Positions 6,632 through 15,797 of a stretch of DNA of 64,000 nucleotides are shown here, in pieces (the first letter of the stretch is position 1; each line of letters starts with the position of its first letter). The notes below the pieces were generated by a model, which saw only the letters and a program-made list of their open reading frames with translations, did no database searches and had not been told where the DNA came from. The translations under genes and the position numbers were made by a program. The DNA comes from an uncultured Holophagaceae bacterium. Its GTDB lineage: Bacteria; Acidobacteriota; Holophagae; Holophagales; Holophagaceae. The DNA lies in NCBI GenBank assembly GCA_903884655.1, contig CAISFO010000033.1, positions 96,656 to 160,655 on the forward strand, in the 5' to 3' direction.

Positions 6632-7908
6632 CCGATGGCGACGGGCACCTTCACGTATGGGATGGTCAAGGGCCCGTAGGGCAGGACCGCCACGCGGACC
6701 TTGGGGCCCTGGCGCTGGATGAGCTCACTCATGGTCTTGGCCAGATCGGCGATGGGCGTGAACTTCGCCTTCCGGACGGTGTCCTCGTCCAGCAGGGAGT
6801 ACAGCAGGCACTCGGCCTTGAGCTGGATGATGGCCTGCACCTGCACCTGCCACTGGTCGAACATGCTGAAGGAGCGGTCATTGATCATGTCCAGCAACTC
6901 CTGCGGCGTGTCGCGCATCTGGAGGATCTTGGCGTAGTTGCCATGGTTGGGCACGCCATCGCAGCATTCCGAGGTGCTGACGATGACGCCCCCCTGACGG
7001 ACGATGAGGGCCGCGGCGCTCATGCCCTTCACTGTCTGATAGAGGTTCTGGTCCAGGGGATAGCCCGAGTTGGTGGTGACCACGATGTCGAAGGGCTCGT
7101 CGACGGCGTACATCGCGCTCTCCTTGACGAACTCGCAGCCCACCCGGTGGGCCTGGATGACGTCCCCGGCGAAGACGTTGGTGATGTCCTTTTCGCCGTT
7201 CAGGGTCACGTTCAACATGAAGTCTGGCTTGGCCATCAGGCAGTTCTGGGTGGCCGAGTCCTGCAGGATGTTGCCTTCGATGAGTCCCCAGGTGCTGTTC
7301 GGATGGCCGATCATTTCGGCGTTGTGGAAGTCCAGAATGGTCTTGATGCCCGCAATGCCGGGCTGGATGCCCTTGGGGCCCCCGGAGAAGCCCGCGAAGA
7401 AATGCGGTTCGATGAAGCCCGTGACGATCTTGAAGTCGGACTCGACATAGGTTTTGTTGAAGTACACCTCGGAGCCATAGGTGTTGCGGCCGACGTGGAG
7501 CAGCTTGCTGTCGTCGAAGGCATCGTGGTTCTCGATGGCGATGGTGTCGACGATCTCCTGCCCCAGCATCTGGATCAGCTCGTCCCGGGTGTTGGCGCGG
7601 TGGCTGCCCAGCCCGTTGATGATCACGAACCGCTCTTTCGGCACGTGAGCCAGCTCCTGCAGCAGCCAGGGCACCAGCTTGTGGTTGGGCGTGGGCCGCG
7701 TGATGTCCGAAATGACGATGGAGACCCGGTCGGAGGGCTTCACCATCTCTTTCAGGGCGGGTGTGCCGATGGGGTTCCGCAGGGCGGCCAGGACGGCGCC
7801 GCGCTCATCGGCCAGTCCTGGGAGGTGCCTCGGTTCGATGATGTGCGCGTCATCGGGCACGGACATGCTCAAACCCGTCTTGCCGTAGGCCAGCTGGACT
7901 GTCTTCAT
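6628..7908 (-). CDS. larA: LarA-type nickel-dependent 2-hydroxyacid racemase
   Basis: 426 aa, the usual size of LarA. In Lactiplantibacillus plantarum LarA the pincer nickel cofactor and catalysis depend on H108, H174, K184 and H200; the same residues are present here with a constant offset of five: H103 (GSHRANT), H169 and K179 (EPHFFAGFSGGPKG) and H195 (DFHNAEM). The DITRP motif near residue 68 is also typical. The enzyme interconverts D- and L-2-hydroxyacids such as lactate; this clade may use another substrate. Last gene of a three-gene operon, 15 bp after the DUF1893 gene, with AAGGA before its ATG. The cofactor genes larB, larC and larE are not in the window. Confidence 0.9.
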   Translation of the reverse strand: MKTVQLAYGKTGLSMSVPDDAHIIEPRHLPGLADERGAVLAALRNPIGTPALKEMVKPSDRVSIVISDITRPTPNHKLVPWLLQELAHVPKERFVIINGLGSHRANTRDELIQMLGQEIVDTIAIENHDAFDDSKLLHVGRNTYGSEVYFNKTYVESDFKIVTGFIEPHFFAGFSGGPKGIQPGIAGIKTILDFHNAEMIGHPNSTWGLIEGNILQDSATQNCLMAKPDFMLNVTLNGEKDITNVFAGDVIQAHRVGCEFVKESAMYAVDEPFDIVVTTNSGYPLDQNLYQTVKGMSAAALIVRQGGVIVSTSECCDGVPNHGNYAKILQMRDTPQELLDMINDRSFSMFDQWQVQVQAIIQLKAECLLYSLLDEDTVRKAKFTPIADLAKTMSELIQRQGPKVRVAVLPYGPLTIPYVKVPVAIG

Positions 7909-7923
7909 GGTTGTCCTTTCGAT

Positions 7924-8346
7924 TCAAATGACTGGACGCAAACGCTGCCTTCGTTCCTGGAGGAGGGCCCAGGCCGCCTCTGGATCCTGGGTGTCCGCCA
8001 ACAGCGCTTCGGTGGCGCAGGAGATCTGGTCCACCAGCTCATCGCAGCGGTACCGGATGCCGTGGCGTTCCAGCACCGGAATGGCCCGGCGGCTGAGGAG
8101 CAGCGCGTGGAGCTCCGGGATGCGGAGCCGGGCCACCAGGAAGGCCGCGGCCCGGCCGGTGATCCTGTCCACCAGGCGGGTCTGGGCGGGATCCTGGCCA
8201 CTTTGTGCAAAGAAGGCCTCCAGCTCGAACAGCGGATGCAACCAGTGTCCGTCGCTGGAGAAGATCACCTCGTCCGCAGCATAGAGCCGCAGCGTCAGGG
8301 GCGCCGGCAGCGGCGACCCCGGACCCGGGTGGGGTTCATCCTTCAC
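7924..8346 (-). CDS. DUF1893 family protein
   Basis: 140 aa from a GTG start that overlaps the end of the upstream membrane-protein gene by 11 bp. The pattern SDGHWLHPLFELEAFF, then DRITGRAAAFLVARL, then HALLLSRRAIPVLERHGI and DELVDQI, matches the DUF1893 family, small soluble proteins of unknown function. Position between an ECF-type S component and LarA suggests a role with the same substrate or cofactor, but nothing in the sequence shows an active site I can name. Confidence 0.82.
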   Translation of the reverse strand: MKDEPHPGPGSPLPAPLTLRLYAADEVIFSSDGHWLHPLFELEAFFAQSGQDPAQTRLVDRITGRAAAFLVARLRIPELHALLLSRRAIPVLERHGIRYRCDELVDQISCATEALLADTQDPEAAWALLQERRQRLRPVI

Positions 8347-8890
8347 GGGTGGGGGCCGGGGTCTGGGGCAGCTGGCGGCCCAGGAACCAGAGCAACGCGA
8401 AGCCGCCCAGGATCTGCAGCAGAATGCCCGGCAGGCGCAGTTCGAAGGTGGCGAAGGCGGGCCGCATGCCGGCCTGGAGGATTTGGGGGATCAGGATCAG
8501 CGCCTGGTGCAGGAGTACCACTCGCGCAAGGATCGGCAGGGTCAGCCGGTGGCTGCGCGAGGCGATCAGGGCGGCCAGGACACCCAGCAGGGCGGACTGC
8601 AGCATGAGAGCCTGGAGCACCGGGGCCGGTGGCATGCCCGTCAGATAGTGGTTGGCCAAGGGGGAAAGCACGCCGGTGAGGAGGCCCGCCTTGGCCCCGA
8701 AGCGCCATCCGGCGATGAGGGTGAAGAAGAGGATCGGCAGGAAGGTCCGGCCCGCATCGGGAATCCGGTGCAGCGCCATGGGCAGTAGGAGGTTGCCCAG
8801 GACCATGGCGGCGATGGCGAGGTACAGCCTCGCGTCCTTGAGTCCGAGGGGTTGCGGGATGGCCAAGTGGTTCGCGCCGGATCGGGTCAC
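8336..8890 (-). CDS. Putative ECF-transporter S component (six-helix membrane protein)
   Basis: 184 aa from the GTG at 8890, chosen because GGAG lies 5 nt upstream and because the residues encoded before it look non-coding. Six hydrophobic segments can be drawn, among them AAMVLGNLLLPMAL, GLLTGVLSPLANHYL and LQALMLQSALLGVLAALIA, the size and topology of substrate-binding S components of energy-coupling-factor transporters. GWRFGAKAGLLTGVLSPLANHYLTG is the kind of loop-helix motif seen in such proteins. No ATPase or T component is nearby, so it would share a general EcfAAT module. First gene of the operon with DUF1893 and larA. Substrate unknown; nickel or a cofactor precursor would fit the neighbours but is speculative. 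Confidence 0.65.
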   Translation of the reverse strand: MTRSGANHLAIPQPLGLKDARLYLAIAAMVLGNLLLPMALHRIPDAGRTFLPILFFTLIAGWRFGAKAGLLTGVLSPLANHYLTGMPPAPVLQALMLQSALLGVLAALIASRSHRLTLPILARVVLLHQALILIPQILQAGMRPAFATFELRLPGILLQILGGFALLWFLGRQLPQTPAPTREG

Positions 8891-8960
8891 AGGAACTCCG
8901 TTATAGAGGAAGGCACTGAAGCCCGATGATCCTAGCATCCGCTCTGTGGGTGACCGATCG

Positions 8961-8981
8961 AATAACTCAGAGTGAGTAATC
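8961..8981. promoter_or_regulatory. Imperfect palindrome, candidate TetR-type operator for the S component-DUF1893-larA operon
   Basis: The 21-mer has arms AATAACTCA and TGAGTAATC around a 3-nt centre, matching at eight of ten arm pairs in its core. It lies 71 bp upstream of the GTG at 8890, where an operator would be expected. ACTCA/TGAGT arms are common among TetR-family sites. No regulator gene is adjacent. Confidence 0.35.
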
Positions 8982-9561
8982 ATTAGGCTTAAACTTGGAG
9001 GTTCTAGCCCTCGATGCAATCCCTGGATCAATCAGCCAGTCAGATCAGCCCAATTTGAATGGGAGGCGGGGTGAAGGAAGGAACCTATGGCTGCCGGATT
9101 AACATGTAAAAAATCAATAGTTAGCTATTGCTTAAATTATAAATTACACAAAATAACTTATAAGGCAGGAATTCCAGCCGCTCGAGCGAGCAGGAATTGA
9201 AGGTCGACCATTTCAAGATTTGTGGGCCACTTATCGCATCTGGAGGTCCAGGATCTGCTGGCTCCTCAGAGGATTTCGGGCGTCAGAAGGTACCTTGAGT
9301 TAAGGATCAGAGAATTTGTGCCCGAATTGCTCTCGCCGCGGACGGTTCACATCAGCGCCGCTTCTCCGCGCACGGCAAAAAACCAAAAGGAGTTGGGTTA
9401 TGTGCTGAGAGCTGTCTGAAGTTGTGGTTTGACGCCGAGGACACCGCAATTCCCTTTTTGCGTCTGGGGGGTGCTTAAATCAATTCCAGTCCCTCAGATT
9501 TCGATATTTGCAGCAACGCTGTTTGGAACTGTCCTGAAGACTCCCCTGATCGGAGCGTGCA
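8982..9561. other. Gene-free region holding repeat element copy B
   Basis: 580 bp between divergent genes. It includes an AT-rich stretch at about 9100-9160 and copy B of the two-copy element (9326-9417). A 65-codon reading frame across 9222-9419 is not supported by a ribosome-binding site or recognisable domain. Confidence 0.55.
9326..9417 (+). repeat. Copy B of the unidentified ~90-bp element
   Basis: Partner of 6043-6130. The terminal stem is GCTCTCG with TGAGAGC: relative to copy A the basal pair changes from T-A to G-C, a compensatory change, and one G-C becomes G-T. Inner ACC/GGT hairpin retained. It ends about 145 bp before the amidohydrolase gene. Confidence 0.55.
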
Positions 9562-12500
9562 ATGTCCTGGTGGAAACTCCCCCTAGTCATCCTGGCCGTG
9601 GTCGGTGCTGTGTGGCCCGCAGAGGAAGCAAAGCGAAAATGGGATGTGAATGCTCCTCCGGGCGAGAAGAGCGTCGTGAAGCTGGACACCCGCACTGGCA
9701 CCTGGATGACCGTGGACGTCAGTCCCGACGGGAAGCAGATTCTCTTCGATCTTCTGGGGGACCTTTATGTCATGCCCATCAGCGGGGGCGAGGCCAAGGC
9801 CCTGACGCATTCCATGGCCTGGGAGAACCAAGCGCGCTTTTCCCCCGATGGCAGACGCATCACCTATATGAGTGATGCTGGAGGCGGGGACAACATCTGG
9901 GTCATGGACGCCGACGGTGCCAACGCCCATGCCCTCACCAACGAGGACTTCCGCCTTCTCAGCAACCCTGTCTGGCATCCCGGCGACGATTACATTGTTG
10001 CCCGGAAACATTTCACGGGAACCCGCTCCCTCGGCTCGGGTGAGCTCTGGATGTACCACGTCGGTGGCGGCAAGGGCATCCAACTCGTGGAAAAACCCAA
10101 CTGGCAGAAGGACCTGGGCGAACCCGCCTTCTCTCCGGACGGCCGGTATCTTTACTACTCCCGGGATACGACTCCCGGCCAGTCCTTTGAATACAACCGG
10201 GATTCCAACGGCCGGATCTTTGAAATCCTACGCCTGGACCTACGGAACGGCCGAAGCAGACCCCTGGTGAGCGGCCCCGGTGGCTCAATCAGGCCCATCC
10301 CATCTCCGGATGGCAAACACCTGGCGTTTGTGCGACGGGTGCGTAACCAGAGCACGCTCTTCCTGAAGAACCTCGAGGATGGTCGCGAGTTCCCGGTGTG
10401 GAGCGGACTGGAGCGGGACCTCCAGGAGGCCTGGTCCGTGCATGGGGTGTATCCCGCCTTCAGTTGGACTCCGGGTGGGCAGCACCTGGTCGTGTGGGCC
10501 CAAGGCAAGATCTGGAACGTGGACTGGAAGAGCAAGACCGCCCGGGAAATTCCCTTCCATGTGACCGACACCCGCCAGGTGCTGAAGGCCGTGCGTTTCG
10601 AGACTCCCGTGGCTCCGGAAACTTTCGACGTCAAGATGTTGCGCTGGGTCAATGTGGCGCCTCAGGGCGAGGCGGTCGTCTACTCCGCCCTGGGCCACCT
10701 CTATGCCAAGCCCCTGCCCGAGGGCCCGGCCCGTCGCCTTACCAAACAAACGGACCACTTCGAGTTCTTTCCCCGATTTTCCCCGAATGGGCGGGAGGTG
10801 GTGTTCGTGACCTGGGACGACGAGGCCATGGGCACTGTGCGCAAACTCGACCTCGGTTCCGGCCGCGAATCGATCCTGGTCAAGGAACCGGGCAAGTACA
10901 GCGAGCCTTGTTTCTCCCCTGACGGCAGTACGGTGGCATTCGTGAAGTCCCGCGGTGGCTACCTCACCTCCCCCTGGCACGCCATGGAAACCGGAGTTTT
11001 CACGGTTGCCTCAAATGGCCAGGGCACTCCGGTTCGTGTGACGGAAGATGGTGAAGCCCCCCAGTTCAGCCCAGACGGTACAGCGGTTTATGTCACGCGT
11101 TCCGGGGTGGAGAAGGAGGTGGATCTTTACAGCAAGCTGGTGCGCATCAACCTGGTCGGAGACGCCACAGGCAACCGGGAGACGGACATCGCCACCAGCG
11201 AATTCGCCACGGAGTTCGCCATTTCCCCGAACGGGAAGTGGCTGTCCTTCGTGGAACGCTTCCACACCTATGTCACTCCCCTGCCCGGCTCCAGCAAGCC
11301 CCTGCGCCTGAGTCCGAAAATGGACACCCTCCCAGTGCAGCAATTGGACGTAAACGCTGGACACTACATGCACTGGTCTGGCGACAGCAGCAAGGTGTAT
11401 TTCTCCTTGGGCGACGAACTGTTTACCAGTGAACTGAAGCATGCCTTCGCCTTCATGCCCGGCGCGCCCAAGGAATTGCCCAAGGTTGCAGAGCATGGCC
11501 TCAAGATCGGCTTCCGACAGGCTGCTGACAAGCCAAAGGCGGTTACTGCCATCACCGGCGCCCGCATCATTACCATGAAGGGCGACGAGGTCATCGAGAA
11601 CGGCACCCTGGTCATCGAGGACAATCGCATCTCCGCCGTGGGAAGTGGCCTTCAAGCTCCAGTCGGGGCGACCATCATCGACGGGAAGGGACGCACCATC
11701 ATTCCCGGCCTCATCGATGTCCATTGGCATGGAGGCATGGGCGAGGACGAGATCATTCCTCAGCAGAGCTGGGTCAACTACGCCTCCCTGGCCTTCGGCG
11801 TGACAACCATCCATGACCCCTCCAACTCCACCACAGAAATCTTTACTCAAGCTGAGCTCCAGAAGGCGGGAGCTGTCGTGGGCCCACGCATCTTCTCCAC
11901 CGGGACCATCCTGTACGGCGCCAAGTCCAGCTTCACAGCCGTGGTGAATAGCGAAGAGGATGCCCTCACTCACCTCAAGCGCATGAAGGCCGCAGGCGCC
12001 ATCAGCGTCAAGAGCTACAACCAGCCTCGGCGCGACCAACGTCAGCAGATTCTGGAAGCCGCTCGCAGGACCGGCATGATGGTGGTACCCGAAGGGGCCT
12101 CGCTGTTCCAGTCCAACATGAACATGATCGTCGATGGACACACCGGCATCGAGCACGCCATCCCGGTACCCATCGCCTACGACGATGTGAAGCAACTCTG
12201 GTCACAGACCCAGGTTGGCTACACCCCTACGCTGATCGTAGGCTACGGCGGCTTGGACGGTGAACACTACTTCTATGACACCACTGAAGTCTGGCGCCAT
12301 CCGATCCTGTCCGCCTTCGTGCCCAAGGCCATCCTGGAGCCCCGAAGCATCCGTCGGCAGAAAGCGCCCCTGGAGGACTACAACGTCTTCCGCATTGCCA
12401 AGACAGCTACTGAGCTCCTCCATGCTGGCGTGCCTGTGAACATTGGAGCCCATGGTCAGCGCGAAGGCTTGGGCGCCCACTGGGAGATGTGGATGTTCGG

Positions 12501-12816
12501 GCTGGGCGGCATGACTTCCCTGGAAGCGATCCGGGCTGCCACCCTTAGTCCCGCCCGCTACCTGGGCATGGAGAAGGAGATCGGCTCCCTTGAAAAAGGC
12601 AAGTTGGCAGACCTTGTCATCCTGGACGGGGACATCCTGGGAGACATTCGCCAATCCGACAGGATCCACTCCGTCATGATCAACGGCCGCCTCTACGACC
12701 TGCCAACCATGAACGAAGTGAGTCCCCGGAAGAAGCCTCGGAAAGCCTTCTTCTTCGAAACCAAGGACGGCAGCGCGGTACCGGTTAATGCATTCACCCA
12801 TGGTGATGGAGACTGA
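9562..12816 (+). CDS. Secreted TolB-type beta-propeller amidohydrolase
   Basis: 1084 aa. A short hydrophobic signal segment (LPLVILAVVGAVWPA) starts the protein. Residues ~45-620 hold repeated PD40/WD40-like blades (VSPDGKQILF, FSPDGRRITYMSD, FSPDGSTVAFVKS), as in TolB and tricorn-type propellers. From about residue 655 an amidohydrolase-superfamily domain begins: GARIITMKGDEVIENGTLVI, then PGLIDVHWHGG with the metal-binding His-x-His, and the C-terminal ATLSPARYLGMEKEIGSLEKGKLADLVIL that closes the barrel. Homologues are exported and thought to act on peptides or peptide-like amides, with the propeller gating access; the substrate is unknown. Stands alone between intergenic regions. Confidence 0.9.
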   Translation: MSWWKLPLVILAVVGAVWPAEEAKRKWDVNAPPGEKSVVKLDTRTGTWMTVDVSPDGKQILFDLLGDLYVMPISGGEAKALTHSMAWENQARFSPDGRRITYMSDAGGGDNIWVMDADGANAHALTNEDFRLLSNPVWHPGDDYIVARKHFTGTRSLGSGELWMYHVGGGKGIQLVEKPNWQKDLGEPAFSPDGRYLYYSRDTTPGQSFEYNRDSNGRIFEILRLDLRNGRSRPLVSGPGGSIRPIPSPDGKHLAFVRRVRNQSTLFLKNLEDGREFPVWSGLERDLQEAWSVHGVYPAFSWTPGGQHLVVWAQGKIWNVDWKSKTAREIPFHVTDTRQVLKAVRFETPVAPETFDVKMLRWVNVAPQGEAVVYSALGHLYAKPLPEGPARRLTKQTDHFEFFPRFSPNGREVVFVTWDDEAMGTVRKLDLGSGRESILVKEPGKYSEPCFSPDGSTVAFVKSRGGYLTSPWHAMETGVFTVASNGQGTPVRVTEDGEAPQFSPDGTAVYVTRSGVEKEVDLYSKLVRINLVGDATGNRETDIATSEFATEFAISPNGKWLSFVERFHTYVTPLPGSSKPLRLSPKMDTLPVQQLDVNAGHYMHWSGDSSKVYFSLGDELFTSELKHAFAFMPGAPKELPKVAEHGLKIGFRQAADKPKAVTAITGARIITMKGDEVIENGTLVIEDNRISAVGSGLQAPVGATIIDGKGRTIIPGLIDVHWHGGMGEDEIIPQQSWVNYASLAFGVTTIHDPSNSTTEIFTQAELQKAGAVVGPRIFSTGTILYGAKSSFTAVVNSEEDALTHLKRMKAAGAISVKSYNQPRRDQRQQILEAARRTGMMVVPEGASLFQSNMNMIVDGHTGIEHAIPVPIAYDDVKQLWSQTQVGYTPTLIVGYGGLDGEHYFYDTTEVWRHPILSAFVPKAILEPRSIRRQKAPLEDYNVFRIAKTATELLHAGVPVNIGAHGQREGLGAHWEMWMFGLGGMTSLEAIRAATLSPARYLGMEKEIGSLEKGKLADLVILDGDILGDIRQSDRIHSVMINGRLYDLPTMNEVSPRKKPRKAFFFETKDGSAVPVNAFTHGDGD

Positions 12817-13227
12817 AAACACCGGACCTGGGTCTGACCTTCTCACTGCGCGTGTGTCCGATCTGTTTGGGGACCATTCGCCAAGGCTTGCGAGTTCGAT
12901 TCGACCCCAGGGCTACACAAGGCTGAAAGCCAGAACCAGACTGAAGAATCAACTACCGATTTAGCGAAAGACCTGGAACATCTGGACTGGTTGTTCGGGA
13001 GGACGTCGATCCTGCCAGCTTCGGGTCGGTGTCCTTCCGGCAGCTACTCGCCGAAAGGGTTTGGCTTCCCGGAACCCCAATCTGGCTGCTTGACGTTCCC
13101 CCAACAGCAGAGAGGCCACGCCTGTTCGGCCCAAAGCACTCCAACAGTCGGTACAAATTTTTCGGGAACCCAAGATACCTGCAGTTTGGATTGAGTCGGT
13201 GCCAGTCAGGTGGGTTCAGGTTCGGAT
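12817..13227. other. Gene-free region between convergent genes
   Basis: 411 bp between convergent genes. I see no supported gene and no strong terminator hairpin. A T-loop-like string near 12890 is not part of a foldable tRNA. Confidence 0.55.
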
Positions 13228-15246
13228 TCAGTTTCCGGCAGCCTGATCAGCTGGGCTCCCCGGGACCACATGGTTAAGCCGCTTGTCAGGTTGGGCTCGA
13301 TTCGATAGCGGGCCTCCGATGAAGATGAGCGTCTCCGCCTCCGCCACCCGCAGGCCTTCGTCGTCGAGCACTCCCGCGGCGTGGAGCTTTGCGAGTAGGT
13401 CACCCACCCTCGCTTCCCAGGCAGGTGTGAGTGCGCCGCGCCTGCGGTACATTTCATAGCGCACTGGATTCGGGATCACGGTTGCGAGCAGGGCAGCCTC
13501 CTTGGGGCTCAGGGCGCGTGCATCCTTGCCGAACCAGTGCTGGGCTGCCTCGCCGATCCCGATCACACCGTCACCCCACTCCGCCAGGTTGAGATAGATT
13601 TCGAGGATCCGGCGCTTCCCCACCGCCACCTCGAGCGCGACGGTTGCGAGTGCCTCGCGAGCCTTGCGCGACAGCGTGCGGTCGTGCGACAGGAAAAGAT
13701 TCTTCGCGAGCTGCTGGGTGAGGGTGGAAGCGCCGCGCAGTCGGCCCCCATTCGACAAGGCCTCCTGGACTTCGGACAGGTCGAACCCCTTGTGTCCGTA
13801 GAACCCGGCGTCCTCGCTTTCGAGCACTGCCCGGACGAGGTGGTTCGGAAGCTCGCTCAGTGGGACGAACGCAGGGTTATCCGGGCCGATGAACACCCGC
13901 CGCGTACCGCCACGCGTGAGGTGCGCCTCGTAGACAAAGGGGTGCGAGAAATCGGGTCCCCCGCTGACCAGTGCCGACGCGAGGTGGTTCAGTTCCACCT
14001 CACCATCGAGCCGCCATGCGACCGGCCGGCGAAGCGGACCGGCGATTTTGATAGCACCGGCGAGGTTGCCCGTGAGCCCCGGGGCTCCGCCCGGAGGGGC
14101 GAGTGTCGGGGGGAGTGATGCGGCGAGGACCGTCCAGTCCACCGAGGTCGCGTGAACCGAGAGCTCGAAGTGAGGCTCGGGACGCGCCGCAACCGAGAGC
14201 GCAACTTTCAGCGCGGCCCGGCCCGCTTCGTCCAGGGCCACCCTTCCGTCCACCAGGGCCGCAGTCCGCGCGTCAGCGTCCCAGCGCACGCGACCCTCCA
14301 GGTGGACTGCGAGGGGGCTCACAGGCTCGGGAGCGAGCCACGCCGCGAATACCGCGAGGTTGCGTGCGGCGAGGGTGAGACGGCCCTCACCCTGTGAGAG
14401 CGCCACAAGGTGCGGCGCCTCGAACGAGAGGTCGACCGCGCCGGCTCGGATCTCGAAGGGAAGGTCCGCGCGCAGGTTTGCTGGGAGCGCCTCGGCACCC
14501 AGCCCGAGAAGCCGGATCTGCAGTGCGCCAGGGCCGCCGCCCCACCTGACCTCGATGGCTCCCTCGGCGCGCCCTGGCCCCTCGGTTGCGATCGAGGCCT
14601 CGGTGCGCTCTCCCAGGCGATTGAAGTGAATGCGTCCGCCCAGCGGACCCAAGACAATGGGTGGATGCCTGGACGGCGGGCCTTCGATACAAACCTCCAG
14701 CCCAGAGAAAGCCACCACCGGCGGTTCAGGCGCATCGTGTCCCGGCCCTGAGCTGGTCGCCCGCGACTTGCCCGGGCGGAGGGCGCCGAAGAGGTCCGCG
14801 AGACGCTCCCCCTGCCCACCCGCCTGGAGGTGCACACCTTGAAGGGTGACCCCTCCAGCCTCCAGGTGACCTCTGATCAGGCGCCAAAGACGGAGTTGAA
14901 CGGTGACTCGGTCAACCACGAGGAGCGGCGTCCTCTCCCCGGGCGGGCCGAGCACGACCCGTCCCATGACGAGTCGGAACGCAGCATCGACACTTACCGC
15001 TCCCTCGAGGCGAGCGCCTGGGAGCCGGGTGACAAGCGCGGCGACGACGCGTTCGCGGAGAGCACCCTGGGCGGGTGCAGAGCGGAGCAGCGTCAGGGCA
15101 CCAAGATAAAGGAGGATCCCCAGGACCAGCGCCCCACCGGGCGCAATCCACCGCCACTGGGTGCGCGCTAGGGCACCCGCTGGTTGCAGCAGCCCAGGAC
15201 GTTCGGGCTGAAGGCGAGGGGATTGGATAAAAGGGATGTGAGGCAC
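13228..15246 (-). CDS. AsmA-like/GT51 membrane-anchored peptidoglycan transglycosylase
   Basis: 672 aa from a GTG start. One membrane segment near residues 33-52 (GGALVLGILLYLGALTLL) is followed by ~370 residues of beta-rich sequence with AsmA/TamB-like character (VLGPLGGRIHFNRLGE, GRVALDEAGRAALKV). The C-terminal ~200 residues are a GT51 glycosyltransferase: catalytic Glu in ESEDAGFYGHKGFD, then GASTLTQQLAKNLFLS and KRRILEIYLNLAEWG, as in monofunctional MtgA. No transpeptidase domain follows. It would polymerise lipid II glycan strands at the periplasmic face. GC at third positions is very high and no clear ribosome-binding site precedes the GTG, so transfer from another high-GC lineage is possible. 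Confidence 0.85.
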   Translation of the reverse strand: MPHIPFIQSPRLQPERPGLLQPAGALARTQWRWIAPGGALVLGILLYLGALTLLRSAPAQGALRERVVAALVTRLPGARLEGAVSVDAAFRLVMGRVVLGPPGERTPLLVVDRVTVQLRLWRLIRGHLEAGGVTLQGVHLQAGGQGERLADLFGALRPGKSRATSSGPGHDAPEPPVVAFSGLEVCIEGPPSRHPPIVLGPLGGRIHFNRLGERTEASIATEGPGRAEGAIEVRWGGGPGALQIRLLGLGAEALPANLRADLPFEIRAGAVDLSFEAPHLVALSQGEGRLTLAARNLAVFAAWLAPEPVSPLAVHLEGRVRWDADARTAALVDGRVALDEAGRAALKVALSVAARPEPHFELSVHATSVDWTVLAASLPPTLAPPGGAPGLTGNLAGAIKIAGPLRRPVAWRLDGEVELNHLASALVSGGPDFSHPFVYEAHLTRGGTRRVFIGPDNPAFVPLSELPNHLVRAVLESEDAGFYGHKGFDLSEVQEALSNGGRLRGASTLTQQLAKNLFLSHDRTLSRKAREALATVALEVAVGKRRILEIYLNLAEWGDGVIGIGEAAQHWFGKDARALSPKEAALLATVIPNPVRYEMYRRRGALTPAWEARVGDLLAKLHAAGVLDDEGLRVAEAETLIFIGGPLSNRAQPDKRLNHVVPGSPADQAAGN

Positions 15247-15350
15247 GAGATTCTGCTGTTGAGAGACCAGGAGGGTGGACAGACCGGGACGCAGGAGAGG
15301 TCTCTGTTGATATTGACCCCGAAGGTGCCTTCGCGCTTCTGGCTTCGATT

Positions 15351-15611
15351 TTGTTGCTCGTTCCAGGCATGGTCTCGGCCCACACCCACCAGGAGGTCAT
15401 GGGCACTGTCAAGGTCATCGATTCAACGTGGATCGCGTTGATGGTGACGGGTGGCAAGGTGGTTGCCGTCTCCATTACCAAGACCAGCATGGTTATGCGT
15501 GGAAAGGACATGGTGGGGGCCGATCAAGTGCAGCCAGGAATGGATGTCGTGGTGGTGCTTGCTGAGGACGATCAAGACAGCGGAAAGCAACAAACTCGTC
15601 GGGGCCCCTAA
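15351..15611 (+). CDS. Small secreted beta-rich protein, possibly 5'-degraded
   Basis: The frame reads MLLVPGMVSAHTHQEVMGTV from a TTG at 15351, looking like the end of a signal peptide followed by a small beta-barrel domain (GTVKVID..WIALMV...KVVAVSI, then MVMRGKDMVGADQVQPGMDVVVVL), similar in layout to DUF5666-type periplasmic proteins. Hydrophobic codons continue upstream (FALLASILL) but no start codon or ribosome-binding site is found there in frame, so the 5' end may be broken. Partner and function unknown. Confidence 0.45.
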   Translation: MLLVPGMVSAHTHQEVMGTVKVIDSTWIALMVTGGKVVAVSITKTSMVMRGKDMVGADQVQPGMDVVVVLAEDDQDSGKQQTRRGP

Positions 15612-15797
15612 GAAGAAATCGTCTTCGCCCAGGCCGTCTTCTCCTCCGCCCAATTGATTGGGTCCGGTGCAGAACCTGACCCAGTCTTGAGTCGGTAATT
15701 TCCTCCAGACTTTCGAACGGGGGTGGTCCGTGGCGTCCAGGGCGGCCACGAATCCGGGTCCGCAAGAACAGCCTGGACGACAGTTGTCATTCCGGGT

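Noticed and set aside
6592..8607. Long plus-strand open frame opposite larA and DUF1893
   Set aside because: Shadow frame; composition is that of reversed codons and it crosses three genuine genes.
12838..12916. tRNA- or tmRNA-like 3' end around a GTTCGATTC string
   Set aside because: The flanking bases do not pair as a T stem and no acceptor or anticodon arm can be built.
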